From Misgurnus anguillicaudatus (taxonomy: Eukaryota > Chordata > Actinopteri > Cypriniformes > Cobitidae): a stretch of DNA of 64,000 nucleotides. Positions 1 to 12,607 of the stretch are shown piece after piece. The position numbers and the translations under genes were made by a program. Each line of letters starts with the position of its first letter. The stretch's first letter is position 1. The notes below the pieces were generated by a model. It worked only from the letters and a program-made list of their open reading frames with translations, was not told where the DNA came from and did not search any database. The stretch spans positions 32,438,501 to 32,502,500 of the forward strand of contig NC_073340.2 in assembly GCF_027580225.2 (NCBI RefSeq), read 5' to 3'.

Positions 1-1650
1 ACCCATATTATGCAAAATCCACTTTTACAATGTGTTTGGACATAAATGTATGTTGGTAGTGTGTGAACACAACAACACTAAAATGAGAAAAAAATCTATC
101 CACTTCTCATTTTTAACTCCCTATTAAACCAGAACAGTCTCATTAAATATGCTGTTTTGATTCTCTTGGTAATGTGATGTCACAAAAACAAAGCCCCGTC
201 ACAGCCACTGACTGACTTGGTTAACTTTACCCAAAAGCTTTTCTAAATACATTTTCAAAGTATGCATACTTGTAAAAGGACTTGTGCATTGTTTTCTTTC
301 AAAGCCATTTAAAAGTTGGTGTATTTTTTTACCATAATAAAGCCGGGTAGAGTTTTTTAAAAGCTTGCCGTAAAGCTACAGTATTTGGCTATCAGTTATT
401 GTTCTCAAATAGCATACATAGCCTAGGTGACATCACTGAAAAAGGAAATTTATAACTATTTTTTAGGAAATGATTTTCATATTATTAGTAAAGTTTGCAA
501 AGCAAATGTTTTGTCTTTGGGATGGACTTGCACAGTAAGACCAGGAACAAGTCTTTTCTTTGCTTTATTCTGTGTTTGAGTCTTTAAACTGAACCGAAAT
601 AGATTAGAATCAGACATTTATTGGATAGTGATGATAAAATGCTCAAGAGATCCTTGCTTTCAGTGCTTTGAGTGTTTTGTCAATGTTTCGCCTTATCACA
701 AAACCAATGAGGCCTGAGACACCATCCAATGAGCAGACAGCGTTCTGTGCGTAGAACTGAAACAAGTCGGTATCCCATGGGCTCTCGTCGTGCCTTCCTG
801 ACCATCCTTGTCATATTTTGCTTGGAGAATGACAGTATTTTCATTTAATTCTCTTGTAATTGGTATTCTGCGCATTAAGTGGGCACATACCTATCAGCTC
901 AGGTATTCCCCAATCCTCTCCTGTGCCAGTTTGTTTTCCTGTTTGATGATTTGTGCAGGTTTCCAGGGAGAACTGGGGAAACTATTGAAGTATTGACAGT
1001 GCAGATTGCAAATGTTGGTTTACTTTAGGTGAGTGAATCTCACAGAAACTGTCAAGAACGTGTTGAGGTCACATTTTATCCCAAAATCAAATGACATTGA
1101 AATAAATGTAACAACTTTAACATGACAATTAAAGCTGAAGTGTGTAATTTTTGCAGTACTATATGCTAAACTAATGACAGAAAATATATATATTTTTTAA
1201 TAATAAAATATATATTTGTACTTCAGTTAGTATTTCAATTTTGGGGGGTGACATTACACTATTTTGTTATTCTGAGATGCTGACTTATAAAGCTCTGAGA
1301 TGAATTAACTTCTGCATGTTTTGAATAAGATCTGGGATGGCAACTTAAGGAAAATAGTTGCGTGATGGTATTGCATAGCGACAAGCGCCCAGATTGTCTT
1401 ATTAAAACTTTCTTTGAGACCGTATTAATTGGTACCACCATGTCTTCCAGGAAGTGAAATGTTGCTAAATCTGTGATTTCTCTCTGCTGTTTAAAACCGT
1501 TCTCATAGTCTAACACTGGCAAAGGCATCCAAAATAATTTCCTTTCAAAACAAATGACAATTAATTAAATTGTATTGTGTTGCAGTTTTTTGCTCTCAAA
1601 ATTGAATGAGAATTTGGCATGAAAATGTGCTTTATAGTCATGACTACAAT
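1..1650. other. partial upstream intron, no gene recognised
   Basis: AT-rich sequence of the intron preceding the first visible cadherin exon. Short stretches around 1020-1060 and 1130-1260 look like pieces of fish interspersed repeats, but I found no paired ends. ORFs here are short and of low complexity or unrecognised. Confidence 0.5.
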
Positions 1651-2287
1651 AGGTGCATCCAAATTCGAAGGCTGAATCTTTCGAAGGACGCAGAATTTGA
1701 AAGTGGCGCTCCGTCTTTAAAGTGTGCATCCTCTGAAGTATACGGAGGGAGTTTTGTCACCTGCTGTTCCCGCCCACCGTGCCTGTCGGTGGGACACATA
1801 AGAGATGTTTCAGACTTTTAAAAATAAATATGGAGTCAGATATTTATTAATTTTATTTTAAAGAATATGATGCGTTGATGCAGATTAAACTACCCAACAG
1901 TATATCAAATTTAACAACTTTAAAAATATCTAAAAATTAAACTGAGCACGCACAGTTTTAATTCACATCATTAAAACATCATGTATAATAGTAAAACAGT
2001 GGCAAATACGTCAAAAAACTTTTTTTAAACTACAGTTATGTTTGTTTTAAAATACCCTGATGTCTCACACAGTTAAAACAGTAAACCAATTTGGTTTTGG
2101 CTTAAACAGTTGACATAATTTATAAAAACAATATGAAATTGTTAAATAAGTTAAAGTAACATAAAAAAATGTGTTGATTTCACAAAAATGCTGCATTTTT
2201 TGCAGTGCAGTTGCACATTGAATCTTGGGATAGCTTGTGAAGTATCTATCTGATGATGTCATTGGCCTTTAAATTGGGATGCACCCA
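1651..2287. mobile_element. MITE with GGTGCATCC inverted ends
   Basis: The left end reads AGGTGCATCCAAATTCGAAG and the right end, reversed, reads GGGTGCATCCCAATTTAAAG, so the two ends are inverted copies with a few changes. The element is about 640 bp, AT-rich inside, with no coding capacity. Superfamily is not assigned. Confidence 0.65.
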
Positions 2288-2444
2288 ATGTCACCATGCA
2301 AAATTAATCTTAACTTTCACTTTTAGTATATTGTTTCAGGATCGACATCGACATCAGATGTGAATATTGCGCATCTGCAACAGTCACATCTCAGAACAAC
2401 CAAAGCTTGAAATTTTATTTATGATGTCTAACTGTTCCCATTAA

Positions 2445-2948
2445 CTAATTCCCCATTATTGACTAGTTATCTCGTCAATTAAGGAAAAACGTGTTCCTGA
2501 TGAGTTTTTATGGTAATCTGTAATACCGTGATTATCCACTAGATCCTGCTCTTACCCAATTTATAAAAAACGTATTCATTTTACACTCCGTGTATGTTTT
2601 GATAATCGTTCTTAATCTGATCTCTAACAAAATTATTTAACAAAAATGCAATTATTTAATCTTTTTGCTAAAAATGTTGGTTTTATTTTTTTGAGAAAAA
2701 TACCCATATTTAAGAGTTTATAAATAGAGAAAAATATAGATAGGATTAAACAGTTTTTCCCGTTTTCTTCATTTGTTTCTTTATTTTTTGTTTGTTTGAA
2801 AGCAGAGGGTCTGTTCTTTCATTTGATATATTTGTATGTTTATATATTTTTAGAAGAAAATTTTCCTGGAAAGCATATTGTGCAGCTTTTGTGAAAATTA
2901 CCAAAAATGCTGACGAGCAACTTAATAAAAAATGTTGGTGGGAATGAG
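2445..2948. mobile_element. TTAA-flanked MITE, family 'CTCxTTCCCCGCC' copy 1
   Basis: Both sides are flanked by TTAA (2441-2444 and 2949-2952). Ends read CTAATTCCCC and, reversed, CTCATTCCC. The interior contains the block GAGGGTCTGTTCTTTCATTT, shared with copies near 18000, 19300, 25200 and 45000 in this window. A TTAA target suggests a Kolobok- or piggyBac-mobilised non-autonomous element; the superfamily is an inference. Confidence 0.7.
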
Positions 2949-3180
2949 TTAAACATTTTCCAAAATGTAATTTATTTTATTTTTTTGGGGGGGTGCTATA
3001 CAGTAAGCATTATTTTGCATTTACTCAGATACCGCACAATGCTAAAATGTTTATTTCCTTAAAGCATCTTTATTATGTATTCATTTTAAGATTTAACTGA
3101 GACTGTAGCCATCGGCTAGAGACTTGTGAGTAATCCTCCTCATAACCATTTAGCAGAAATTTTAGATTTGCTAAGATTTC

Positions 3181-3262
3181 TGTCTCTCTCTCTTTCTCTC
3201 TCTCTCTCTCACACACGCCCACACACACACACACACTCACACACACGCAGGCACGCACACAC
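3181..3262. repeat. (TC)n followed by (CA)n microsatellite
   Basis: A run of TC repeats passes directly into an interrupted CA/CG-CA tract. The reverse-strand ORF with Cys-Val and Arg-Glu runs across it is a by-product of the dinucleotide repeats. Confidence 0.9.
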
Positions 3263-3551
3263 ATTCTTACTATTTCTGTATATTGGAATAGGTTATTAAA
3301 ATGAGTTTCAGTGGATGATCTATAAGTTATGCAATTAATGATATAATCTCATGTCCTTAATGTTTCTGTTTGTAATATTTAGTTTACGAACTCTCTCATA
3401 AAATATTTTTTATGCTGAAATGTTTTCTTCCTTCCACTTTAATGTACTATAACAACACTCATAGTTCAGAAATGCAACTTTTCTCGTTTTGTAGCTCAAG
3501 GTTTTGTAGGGGCATTAAATGCTAAATGAGGCTTGAATATTAAACAAATAT

Positions 3552-5640
3552 CAGGGTTCCCGCGGGGTCTTAAAAAGTCTTAAAAAGTCTAAAATTCAGA
3601 ATGTTAAATTTAAGGCCTTAAAAAGTCTTAAAAACACCCAGATTTTTATCCCAGGTCTTAAATTTAATTTACCCAAGTCTTAAATTTCTTACCTCTTTTC
3701 ATTCCCAAAAAGCGTTGTCCGCAGAATATAAAATAGTAATTTAAAACGCTGAAGAACTAACTTAATCAGTGGCGGTGGGTCTCTAAAAAGAAACGTTCCG
3801 CCCTTTGTCATAATCCACGCAAATCGTGCCATAAGCTATATTTCAGGTGTTGTGATCTGACTGTTTACTGTGGGATTGGCGAGAAACAATCCTTAAACTT
3901 AGTTCTGTATAAGCAAAAATCTTTTTCGGGGTAATTTATAAGCCCGTGGCTTACCTGAGCATTTGCCAGGTTCTGAAACATAGAGGACACAGAAGCGAAC
4001 AAAAATCAATGCTGCTTTATTGAAAATCAACTTAAACAGTCGGCGTGTCAACTTTAGTGTTACACAGTTTTATATTTTAGACTTTAATATTGCTCTTTGC
4101 TGCGATGCACTTGAACCTAACACGCTTTCCCTTCAGCTCTCCACAAACATCAGCGATTGACAGACGGAAAGCAAGGAAGTACCGTAATAAACCATATATT
4201 TCAAAAAAGTGCAATTGTCTTTTAGGAACAATTCAAACGTTTTGATTGCGCAAATGCTTCAGGAGTTACGGTTAAATGAACAGCGGTAGAATCAGAGCCC
4301 TTTCGCATAGGCAGGCTGCTGCATACGGCATCGCCTGGTTTATTTAAGTTAACTGAACATTACATTCGCAAGTCATAAGCATATTACAACAATTAACGAT
4401 TAACTAAGAATAGTAATCAATATTTTAAAGTTAATTTCAAAGTTAATATTCTGAAATAAGACCATTTCTGAAATAAGAAATGCGACCCTTCGGAGGCTAC
4501 AGCCTTCGGATTGAGAAACGGTCTTAGTGGATAACGTTAGCAGCACATATCAAACAGCCTTTTAATGGTAAATTTCATTTTCTTAATGCAGATTCATCCG
4601 TTATTGTGTAATTAGAGAGGCTATTAAACCTGATGGCAGTATATAGTGCATATTTATGCATAAAACGTATGGGTGGAGTGTTTTTTTGGCTCTGTGATTC
4701 TGTATTCAATTAAATGCAATACATTAATTTATTAAAAACTTGTATTAATAAAATGCATATATTAATGCTTTTAGGGATTAATAATAATTGAAAGTGATCT
4801 TTTGTTCTTTGTATATTTATAATTAGGCACAAGATATATACACAGCACACAGTCAGTTGTACATTAAACATTATGGGGTGGTTTCCCGGGCAGGGATTAG
4901 TTTAATTATGACATATATAACTAGTTTGAATAAACATGCCTTACTAAAACAATTACTTGTGTGCATTTTGATGTATTTTAAGATATGTCAGTGCAAATTG
5001 TTTTCAAGTTTGAAAAGCTCTTATCCCTGTCTGGGAAACCTCCCCTATAAGCTTACGTACTACAGAGTGTGATGCATTTTAAAGCTTTAAAGTTGTATGA
5101 GGCAGTGTAAAACTAGGCACAAACCAGCAGCTGACCATACTAACTGATCTAATATTAGTGAATTTTATTTGTCAAAAAACATTGTTGATAGAATTTTATA
5201 AAAATACTACTTACACATTTTAGTGTGATGTATAAATATTGTAAATCAATGCATTTCTTGACTATTAATTAAGAAAAATTACAGCTCTTTGCCTCTAACT
5301 CAATGTATATCAATGGCTCACTATGAGCCATTTTTGGGCTTCCATTGTCAGAAGTCTCTTCCTAAAGGGCTATGGGTAAAATTTGTCGGCGCCAACACTC
5401 GCGGTCTAATAGAGTTAAGCATAATGTATTTCCATGTATTTTGATTATCTGTTTTAAAACTGCGTTCATTTTATATTTTTCTATAACTGAATCAATAAAA
5501 ATAGAAAGTTTTAAGAATTTCTGAGATCATTTGAATGCTTCTAGTAATGTGTCGTGTTGGTCTTAAATTTTACTCATAATGGTCTTAAAAGGTCTTAAAA
5601 AGGTCTTAAATTTAACTTGCTGAAACCTGCAAGAACCCTG
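3552..5640. mobile_element. CAGGG-ended DNA transposon (hAT-like ends), 2.1 kb, non-autonomous
   Basis: The left end is CAGGGTTCCCGCGGGGTCTT and the right end, reversed, is CAGGGTTCTTGCAGGTTTCA. Subterminal GTCTTAAA motifs are repeated in inverted orientation at both ends. The flanks carry a 6-bp direct repeat, AAATAT (3546-3551 and 5641-5646). No long ORF is present. The right end lies 25 bp upstream of the cadherin exon at 5666, so the insertion landed just upstream of a splice acceptor and kept the polypyrimidine tract. CAGGG ends suggest hAT, but canonical hAT duplications are 8 bp. Confidence 0.8.
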
Positions 5641-5665
5641 AAATATACTCTCTGTCTCATTTCAG

Positions 5666-5960
5666 TTACATTCTAATTCAGACAAAGGTGATGGATCTGT
5701 CAGATACATCTTGAGCGGGGAAGGAGCGGGGAGTATCTTCATCATCAACGAGGTAACAGGAGACATTCATGCCACCAAGAGTCTGGACCGGGAGAAGAAG
5801 TCTCATTACGTTCTCCACGCGCAGGCCATCGACCGCAACAATAACAAACCCTTGGAGCCCGAGTCGGAGTTCATTATAAAAGTTCAGGATATTAATGACA
5901 ATGCCCCCAAATTCCCAGACGGACCCTTCGTCACAACTGTGCCTGAAATGTCGGAAATCG
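5666..5960 (+). CDS. cdh18: type II cadherin internal exon, EC1 second half to start of EC2 (cdh18-like)
   Basis: This exon of 295 bp starts in phase 0 after a TTTCAG acceptor and ends with one base of a split glycine codon before a GTGAGA donor. It encodes 98 residues of a calcium-dependent adhesion protein that acts at the cell surface. Visible motifs are [14 protein letters not shown], the EC1 calcium-binding LDRE, HAQAIDR (type II cadherins have QAV/QAI where type I have HAV), the linker DINDNAPKF that co-ordinates calcium between EC1 and EC2, and the EC2 start VPEMSEIG. The length and phase match the conserved exon of type II cadherins. Wording is closest to my memory of cadherin-18; cdh12, cdh7, cdh10 and cdh20 are alternatives. 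The splice acceptor is only 25 bp from the end of a transposon. The window contains no start codon for this gene. Confidence 0.9.
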
Positions 5961-6584
5961 GTGAGATTATCTTGTTTTTCTTCTGTAATGATGTTTTAGT
6001 GGACCAAACCATATCTACAGACCAGAATGTCATAGATGCTCAGACATGGTCTTGTTAAAACGGTGCCAGTAAGAAATTTAGGATTATCCTTGGTTAATAA
6101 TTAAGTTGAAAATATCTCTTGATAACAGTTAAACCATTAGTTAGAGGTCAACAGTTCTCAAGGTGAATGGTTATTTAGCCGTCTTTAATGTTTATTCCAA
6201 GTTTGAGTGTTCTTTAAATGTCCTCCAAAAATATTGTTGGCGACGTTTGCAAATTGAAATTGCTTTCAGAAAGTATATCAGTCAAAAAATATTATACCTC
6301 AGGCATGTATCGGTGTAAACTTATGAGCTGTCACTCAGTGAGATCCATCACTTTTAATTCAAATCTCCAAGCTTCGCTCCATTCCCAAGTCAAATGGCAT
6401 TTCTCTATCCAGCCTGTGGCTTTTATCTTTGTTTCGTGTTTTGCAGCTAGAGGTCCCAGAGGAGAAGCTCTCAGAAAGCACTATGTATCCCGGCACATGA
6501 CAGATTCTCTAAAATACTCTACTTCCACTGAGAGAGAGAGACATAGTAGAAAAATATATATATATGGAGAGAGCGCGAGCGAGC

Positions 6585-6688
<104 letters not shown>

Positions 6689-7683
6689 CCCAATGAGTTG
6701 AGTTCACATACCCAGAGGGATTTGTGATGGAGCTGTTATGCCATTGCAGACTTAAATTAAACGCTTGTAATAATCTTTGGTTAAATGTTTAACATTTATT
6801 TAATGCAATTAGGTCTATATTCATCACATTAAGGTTATTGTTTGTGTCTCCCCTACATGTTGACAAGTACAAATACTGCTAAAGAATTCTAGGCGCATAT
6901 ATTTTGCTGCTGTGTAATTGAAGACCGTCTTAAAGGATTAGTCCATTTTCTTAAAAAAATCCAGATAATTTACTCTCCTCCATGTCATCCAAAATGTTGA
7001 TGTATGTTCAGCCGAGAAGAAATTATGTTTCCCGAGGAAAACATTGCAGGATTTTTTTCATTTTAATGGACTTTAATGGACTCCAACACTTAACAGTTTT
7101 AATGCAGTTTAAAATTGAAGTTTCAAAGGACTCTAGATGATCCCAAATGAGGCATACGGGTCTAATCTAGCGAAACTATTGCCTTTTTGGACGAGACAAA
7201 TAAAAAATATGCACTTTTCAACCACAACTTCTCATTTTCCTCCGAGCCAGCGCGAGCTCATGTAATTGCGTAATGATGTCGAAAGGTCTCGTGTTACATA
7301 TATGAAAAGCACATTTGCAGACCATTTTAAACAGTAAACTGACACAAAGATATTAATTAGTATCATTCGACATACAACAACGTTAGAACGGTCCTCTTTC
7401 TCAACACTTGTAAACACTGGGGTGTAGTTTCGATACGTCATCCGTGACTTCTTGACATGATGACGTATTACGTGAGGTCGCGCTGGCGACGAGAAGTTGT
7501 GGTTTAAAAGTGCATATTTTTTTATTTTCTTCCCAAAAATGACAATCGTTTCGCTAGATAAGACCCTTATGCCTCGTTTGAGATTGTTTAGAGTCCTTTA
7601 AAACTGCATTAAAACTGTTAAGTTTTGGGGTCCATTAAAGTCCATTAAAATTAGAAAAATCCTGAAATGTTTTCCTCAAAAAA

Positions 7684-8016
7684 CGCTTAGGTTACTCACG
7701 TAACCCCGGTTCCCTGAAATAACGGGAACGAAGCATTGCGTCAGTTAGCTGACGCTATGGGGGAAACTCCTGTTTACTCCGTGACTGAAGCCTATTGGTT
7801 AACGTCTGTACAAAGTACAGACCAATGACGTTTGAACCCGCGCGCGGGAAGTACACGTCCTTATATAAGCGCGGTTCAAGCGTCAGGAGCTCATTATTAT
7901 TCGACTGAAGCGCGCAGCCGAATACACTCGCTGCGTAGACGTTTGTAGCACGGCAAGTGACGCAATGCTTCGTTCCCGTTATTTCAGGGAACCGGGGTTA
8001 CGTGAGTAACCTAAGC
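7684..8016. repeat. 333-bp palindromic left end of the composite element
   Basis: The 56 bp starting at 7684 reappear reversed at the end of this segment (for example CGCTTAGGTTACTCACGTAA against TTACGTGAGTAACCTAAGCG). It could be a small MITE sitting at the end of the larger element, or a head-to-head rearrangement of one terminal repeat. Confidence 0.75.
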
Positions 8017-8199
8017 GTTCCCTTTCAATACGGTTCACTTCGCATTGCGTCAGTTAGCTGACGCTATGGGGGAACGTAATCCCATCACGCCGTGCATACA
8101 CAACGTACAGAAGTGCCTTACCGGAGAGACACTGCGTGTGGCCCTATACCCGGCATATTCACAGCTTTAAGCAATGTGTAAGCACCATATAAAATGTTG

Positions 8200-9360
8200 A
8201 CGCGCACACGGTGGGGTTTTAAACGCACCGGGGGCACATAACATAGCACAAGACGGCGAGATACCGAGCGCGCCGCGGGTGTGCGAGATAAGTAAATTCA
8301 GAGTCACGTTGGTGAGCTCGCTGAGCGCACCGTGGTGTACACATAAAACGCATGAGCGTGCATGATTGAGCCGAGAGAACCTGCGCTCGTAGGGCAGGGA
8401 CGTCTAAGCTGTACAATCTGACAACGTAGACGGCGAAGACCAGCCGGCCGTGTAGCAGATATCAAATAGATACCCCTGTAGACCAAGTCCATGAAAAAGC
8501 CAAACGCTCACAGAGTGGGCTCTATAGGACATAGCTCATAGAGGGGCGTGAGCCAGTGCGATGGTTTCAACGATCCATCTAAATGCCCACTGTAAGCAAC
8601 AGACATACATAGTGAGTGATCTGCGAAGCTCACGAACGGCCGATCTGACTATAATATGCGGCAGAACGGTTCGTAGCGTGGGATTATACAGATACCACAA
8701 TAGTGTGAACCCAGGTGCGCCCTCGAGCGCATCGGGATGCATATAGGTAGTATTATAGTGCACAGATCGGTGAGCTGTCCAAGCGCGCCGTAAATGTGTA
8801 TTGACTATAAATTGCACGGGCACAGGTGAACACTTGAATACATCGTGAATGCATATAGATGAATCAGAGTGTTATAATGCACAGGCCGGCAAGATTCTCA
8901 AGCGCGCCGTCATGTGTTCTGATAATAAGTTGTGCGCACACGGGTGAACCCTTCAGTGCACCGTGAATGCGTATAGATAAATCAATGCACAGAACGCGCC
9001 GTGAATGTGTACAGATATGATTGATGAACGTACGGTGGGCACTCAACGCACCGTGAACGTACACAGATGAACAACAATGTATGTATGTGTCACAGCCGTG
9101 TATACAGATGAGCTTTTCCGAGCGCATCTTTAGTGTATACCGAAATGTTGTAGCGTGCATATGTGAGCTTCTCTAAGCGCACGGTGGACGCATATAATTA
9201 AAACCCATATCGTGCATACAGGTGAGCTTACGCGGCGCACCTTTAATGCAACAAACCTCACTAGTGCGCGAAGCAGGGATGTCGAAGCTGTAAACTGACA
9301 ACGTGGACGGAGGGGACCAGCCGGCCGTGTCACAAATGTCAAATGAGAAACTTCTAAGAC
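8200..9360. repeat. degenerate tandem repeats inside the composite element
   Basis: Phrases such as GCGCCGTGAATGTGTACAGA and CACCGTGAATGCGTATAGAT recur with drift at roughly 55-75 bp spacing. A longer phrase, GACCAGCCGGCCGTGT, occurs at about 8438 and about 9317. This is non-coding repeat growth. Confidence 0.55.
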
Positions 9361-10757
9361 CATGCCCGAGGATCTAATCCATACATGGAGTAGACTTCAT
9401 TGTCACGGGAGGTGATAACGTCAACGATCCATAAATAACCTGTATTGACAGGTGCGCTAGTGAGTGATCTGTGACGCCGATGAACAGCTGATCGTCTGAT
9501 GTACGTCAGACGTATCTGTCATACAGGACCTTGGACAGTTCCAGAGCGCTGCGCCTCGGGCACCGTCCGCATCTGAGAAATGACAGACTTATGAATAAAG
9601 TGGATGGTCGGTCTCGGTCATAAAAGCGTGGTTCGCTGTTATCACCGCCACATATATATATATACACGCAGGGGGAGAAAGCCGCCGTGCACGAGCCTCT
9701 GTAGTGAGGAGAAAGCTGTTCCACCTACAATTCGCGGGGGGAAGACTCTCGCTGTCACTAGACAGAATAGATCAGACTTTGCATAAGGACGCCTCGCGAA
9801 AGGGGTCCTAGCAGCTCGTGTCAACGTGTTATAAGGCACGTAATGTAGGTCGTGTCCCACGGATGCAATCTCTGCACGCCCATCGTAACGGGATAACATG
9901 TCTGCATCTTGGTAGTTAAGCACGAGATGCGTATCACTCTGATTGAACATAGCTTATAAAGCGATGCAATGAGTTTATAAAGGAGATGACTCGCCAGCTT
10001 GTACAGGGGGCGAGATCTCAGTCTGGTTCGGTAAATAATGAAACCACCGTAGTTTGCCCGACCGCATTATCACAATAACATGGTCGAGAGTGCTGCAGTG
10101 CTAAAATCATCCCCTGAATGGACCGTATGTACAGTACAAGGTGATTGATATGAGACAAACGGGCGTTCCACGCGCCGAAGGCTGATTGCCGTCGTAAAGC
10201 GTGTTCAACCCACATCAGATGCTGGTGATCTCGTAATGGTAGCACTTCATGCAGCTGTGTGTAACTTAAGCATGAGCTTCCCGGCCGTCAGCTCGGGGCG
10301 GGACCTTTGCTTAGTCAAACTGAAGTGGACTTATGAACAGAATGCCACGATATTCAGTTTTCTGAGGCTCGTTAGAGGGGTACGTGAGCCCGTCTTAAAC
10401 GAGATGCCGCGCGTCTGTCTGTGCGCGCGCTTTGAGTTTTGAAACTTATTGTGGCGGGTAGCAAGCTCACTTCAGGTTGATATTACCCTTAATATCTCCG
10501 AGTATTGGAGCAGAGCGGAGGTGTGAGCGTCTTCGGATCCGCTGATATAAATCAGCTGTATGGCCGAAAAACGTCATAAACCGCTTGGCTGTAAGCCTTT
10601 GAGTAGCCGTCCGGAGAGGGCGCGATTCAAATGCTTGGAGCCATGGAGAGGTCTGAGGCTGCGTCTCTCTAGGAAGAGAGAATGACAGCCGTAAGACCGT
10701 GCTCGTTTGCGCCGTCAGCATCGTAGCGGAGAAACTGAGGTGGGCTGCGAGCGAATT

Positions 10758-10960
10758 TGGCAGAAAAGTGTTAGAGACACCGTACAGCCGTGGGGTGTCA
10801 ATACACAGTATATGGCCAAACCGGGGTTTTTTCGGCAAGCGTCGAGAGAATTATGGACAGCGGGCCGTGTGTGCGTATTACTGATTGCTTGTCAGTAAGG
10901 CGAGAAAGTGTTTAGAGACACCGTACAACCGTGGGGTGTCAATACACAGTATAGTAAGCA
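10758..10960. repeat. duplicated block around GTGGGGTGTCAATACACAG
   Basis: Two copies of a segment of about 58 bp lie roughly 140 bp apart, sharing AGAGACACCGTACA and GTGGGGTGTCAATACACAG. They are internal to the composite element. Confidence 0.75.
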
Positions 10961-11230
10961 CGGAAATTACTCTTTTTAGAGGAATTCAATACCGTTCGCC
11001 ACTATAGTGAGGTCGCATAACCAACAGTATTACTCAGTATGTTTTGGATAAACAGCACACAGAAAACATTTCAGGGCAGACCAGCCGAGGCGCGACTTAA
11101 CCCCTCTTCAGACAGTTCTATGTCGACGCAGCTGTGCTGCGAAGACCAGAGCTAGGCCGTTCAGCTGCACGAGCCTCAGTAGTGACGGTGACCCGAACGG
11201 CTCACGGAGCAGAGCAGTATGTCTAGGTGG

Positions 11231-11516
11231 TTTAATGTCAGACTGAACCCATCGCAGAGAGGAAGTCTGCCGTGAGGCCCGCGGTTTTGCCGTTTATTAA
11301 AAAGGGCAGAAAAACCGGGTATATAAGAATGTACCAATATTCAGCGCACTGATATAGGACGGGACTGAATAATGTTTAATGTCAGACTGAACCCATCGCA
11401 GAGAGGAAGTCTGCCGTGAGGCCCGCGGTTTTGCCGTTTATTAAAAAGGGCAGAAAAACCGGGTATATAAGAATGTACCAATATTCAGCGCACTGATATA
11501 GGACGGGACTGAATAA
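11231..11516. repeat. perfect 144-bp tandem duplication
   Basis: TTTAATGTCAGACTGAACCC starts at 11231 and again at 11375. By eye the two copies are identical over about 141 bp, ending at GGGACTGAATAA. The lack of divergence suggests recent duplication or gene conversion inside the composite element. Confidence 0.9.
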
Positions 11517-11639
11517 AGGGAGGTATTCGGGCCTCAGTATGTTAAACAAATTAGTTCTGCCTCTGATTCCGTCTAAACCAGAGAGAAATGACCGGGCAGA
11601 CTAGTAGTGAGCTTTCCGAAGTGAGATAGACTCAGGCCG

Positions 11640-11876
11640 GTTAAGCTCTATAATAAGTGTTTTAGCGCTCAGATAGAGGCGTGTCCGCCTTATCGAGCAG
11701 ACGAATGAGATCGCGCCGCTCCAGGGGGGAGGGGCATGAAGCTCTGTATAGACGAATAGTGAGCCGGTAGCTCTTATAATGAGTGTTCTTGATGCTCCAA
11801 TAGCGGCGAATCCGCCCTATCGAGCAGACGAATGAGATCGCGCCGCTCCAGGAGGGGAGGGGCATGAAGCTCTGTA
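11640..11876. repeat. diverged 127-bp tandem duplication
   Basis: TATCGAGCAGACGAATGAGA recurs at a spacing of 127 bp, followed in both copies by TCGCGCCGCTCCAGG and GGGGCATGAAGCTCTGTA. The first halves of the copies are more diverged than the second halves. Confidence 0.85.
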
Positions 11877-12607
11877 ATCGTTGAACACTAGACAGCTGCA
11901 TTTAGAGGCAGCGAGCCGTAAGACTGCGTGCTAACTACGCCGTTAAGAGATCTCACCACTGCGGGGAAAGGAGCGAGGGACTCCGCGAGCGTGGAGCACG
12001 AGTGGCTGTGCTATGACAGGAAACAGGGGCAGATCCGCCCGTGTTTGCTTGTCGTATGCATCTTTCTAGTTTTACGGTTCCCCCGCTTGTTCATCTCAAC
12101 AAGAGAGGAACGGCAGAGGGGAGCAGCAACACAGACAGAACAGCCATGCGTCATATAAACGGTATCACCCGATGCACTCGGGGGATTCATATGTGTCAGA
12201 GATCTCGCCACTGAATGTGAGAGGAGCGAAGGGACTCTGTAAGCATGAACGGTTGCGATGTGACAGAACACAGGGGGGGTTAGTCCGTGTGTGCAGGTCT
12301 ATGCATCCATCTAGTCTCATGGCTCGCCGTGTGTTCATCCCGGGGAGAGAGGAACAGCAGGGGGAGCACGAAACATGGATAAGACAACCGAAGCATATAA
12401 GCGCGGTCCCGGCGTGGGAGGTGCCAGACCGGTGACGCGCTCGGGGAAATTCATAGCAGGGAGGCTCACTCAAGCCGCTGTGCTGGACGCTATTACAACA
12501 GCGCCTGCTCTTTTAGCTTACAGCTTTATATTAAAAATATTGATCTTACCGGGCGGCCGCAGGGGAGACCTCGTCAGGCATGTGTCCGCTGCACAGGGCT
12601 CGTACCA

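Noticed and set aside
5711..6058. 115-codon ORF reading through the end of the first exon
   Set aside because: Coding ends at the donor at 5961. The residues after SEIG are intron translation, and frame and homology resume at 30596.
8561..10898. Many ORFs of 60-123 codons on both strands
   Set aside because: They overlap each other on opposite strands in GC-rich repeat DNA, none has a recognised domain, and none is conserved between the internal duplicate blocks.
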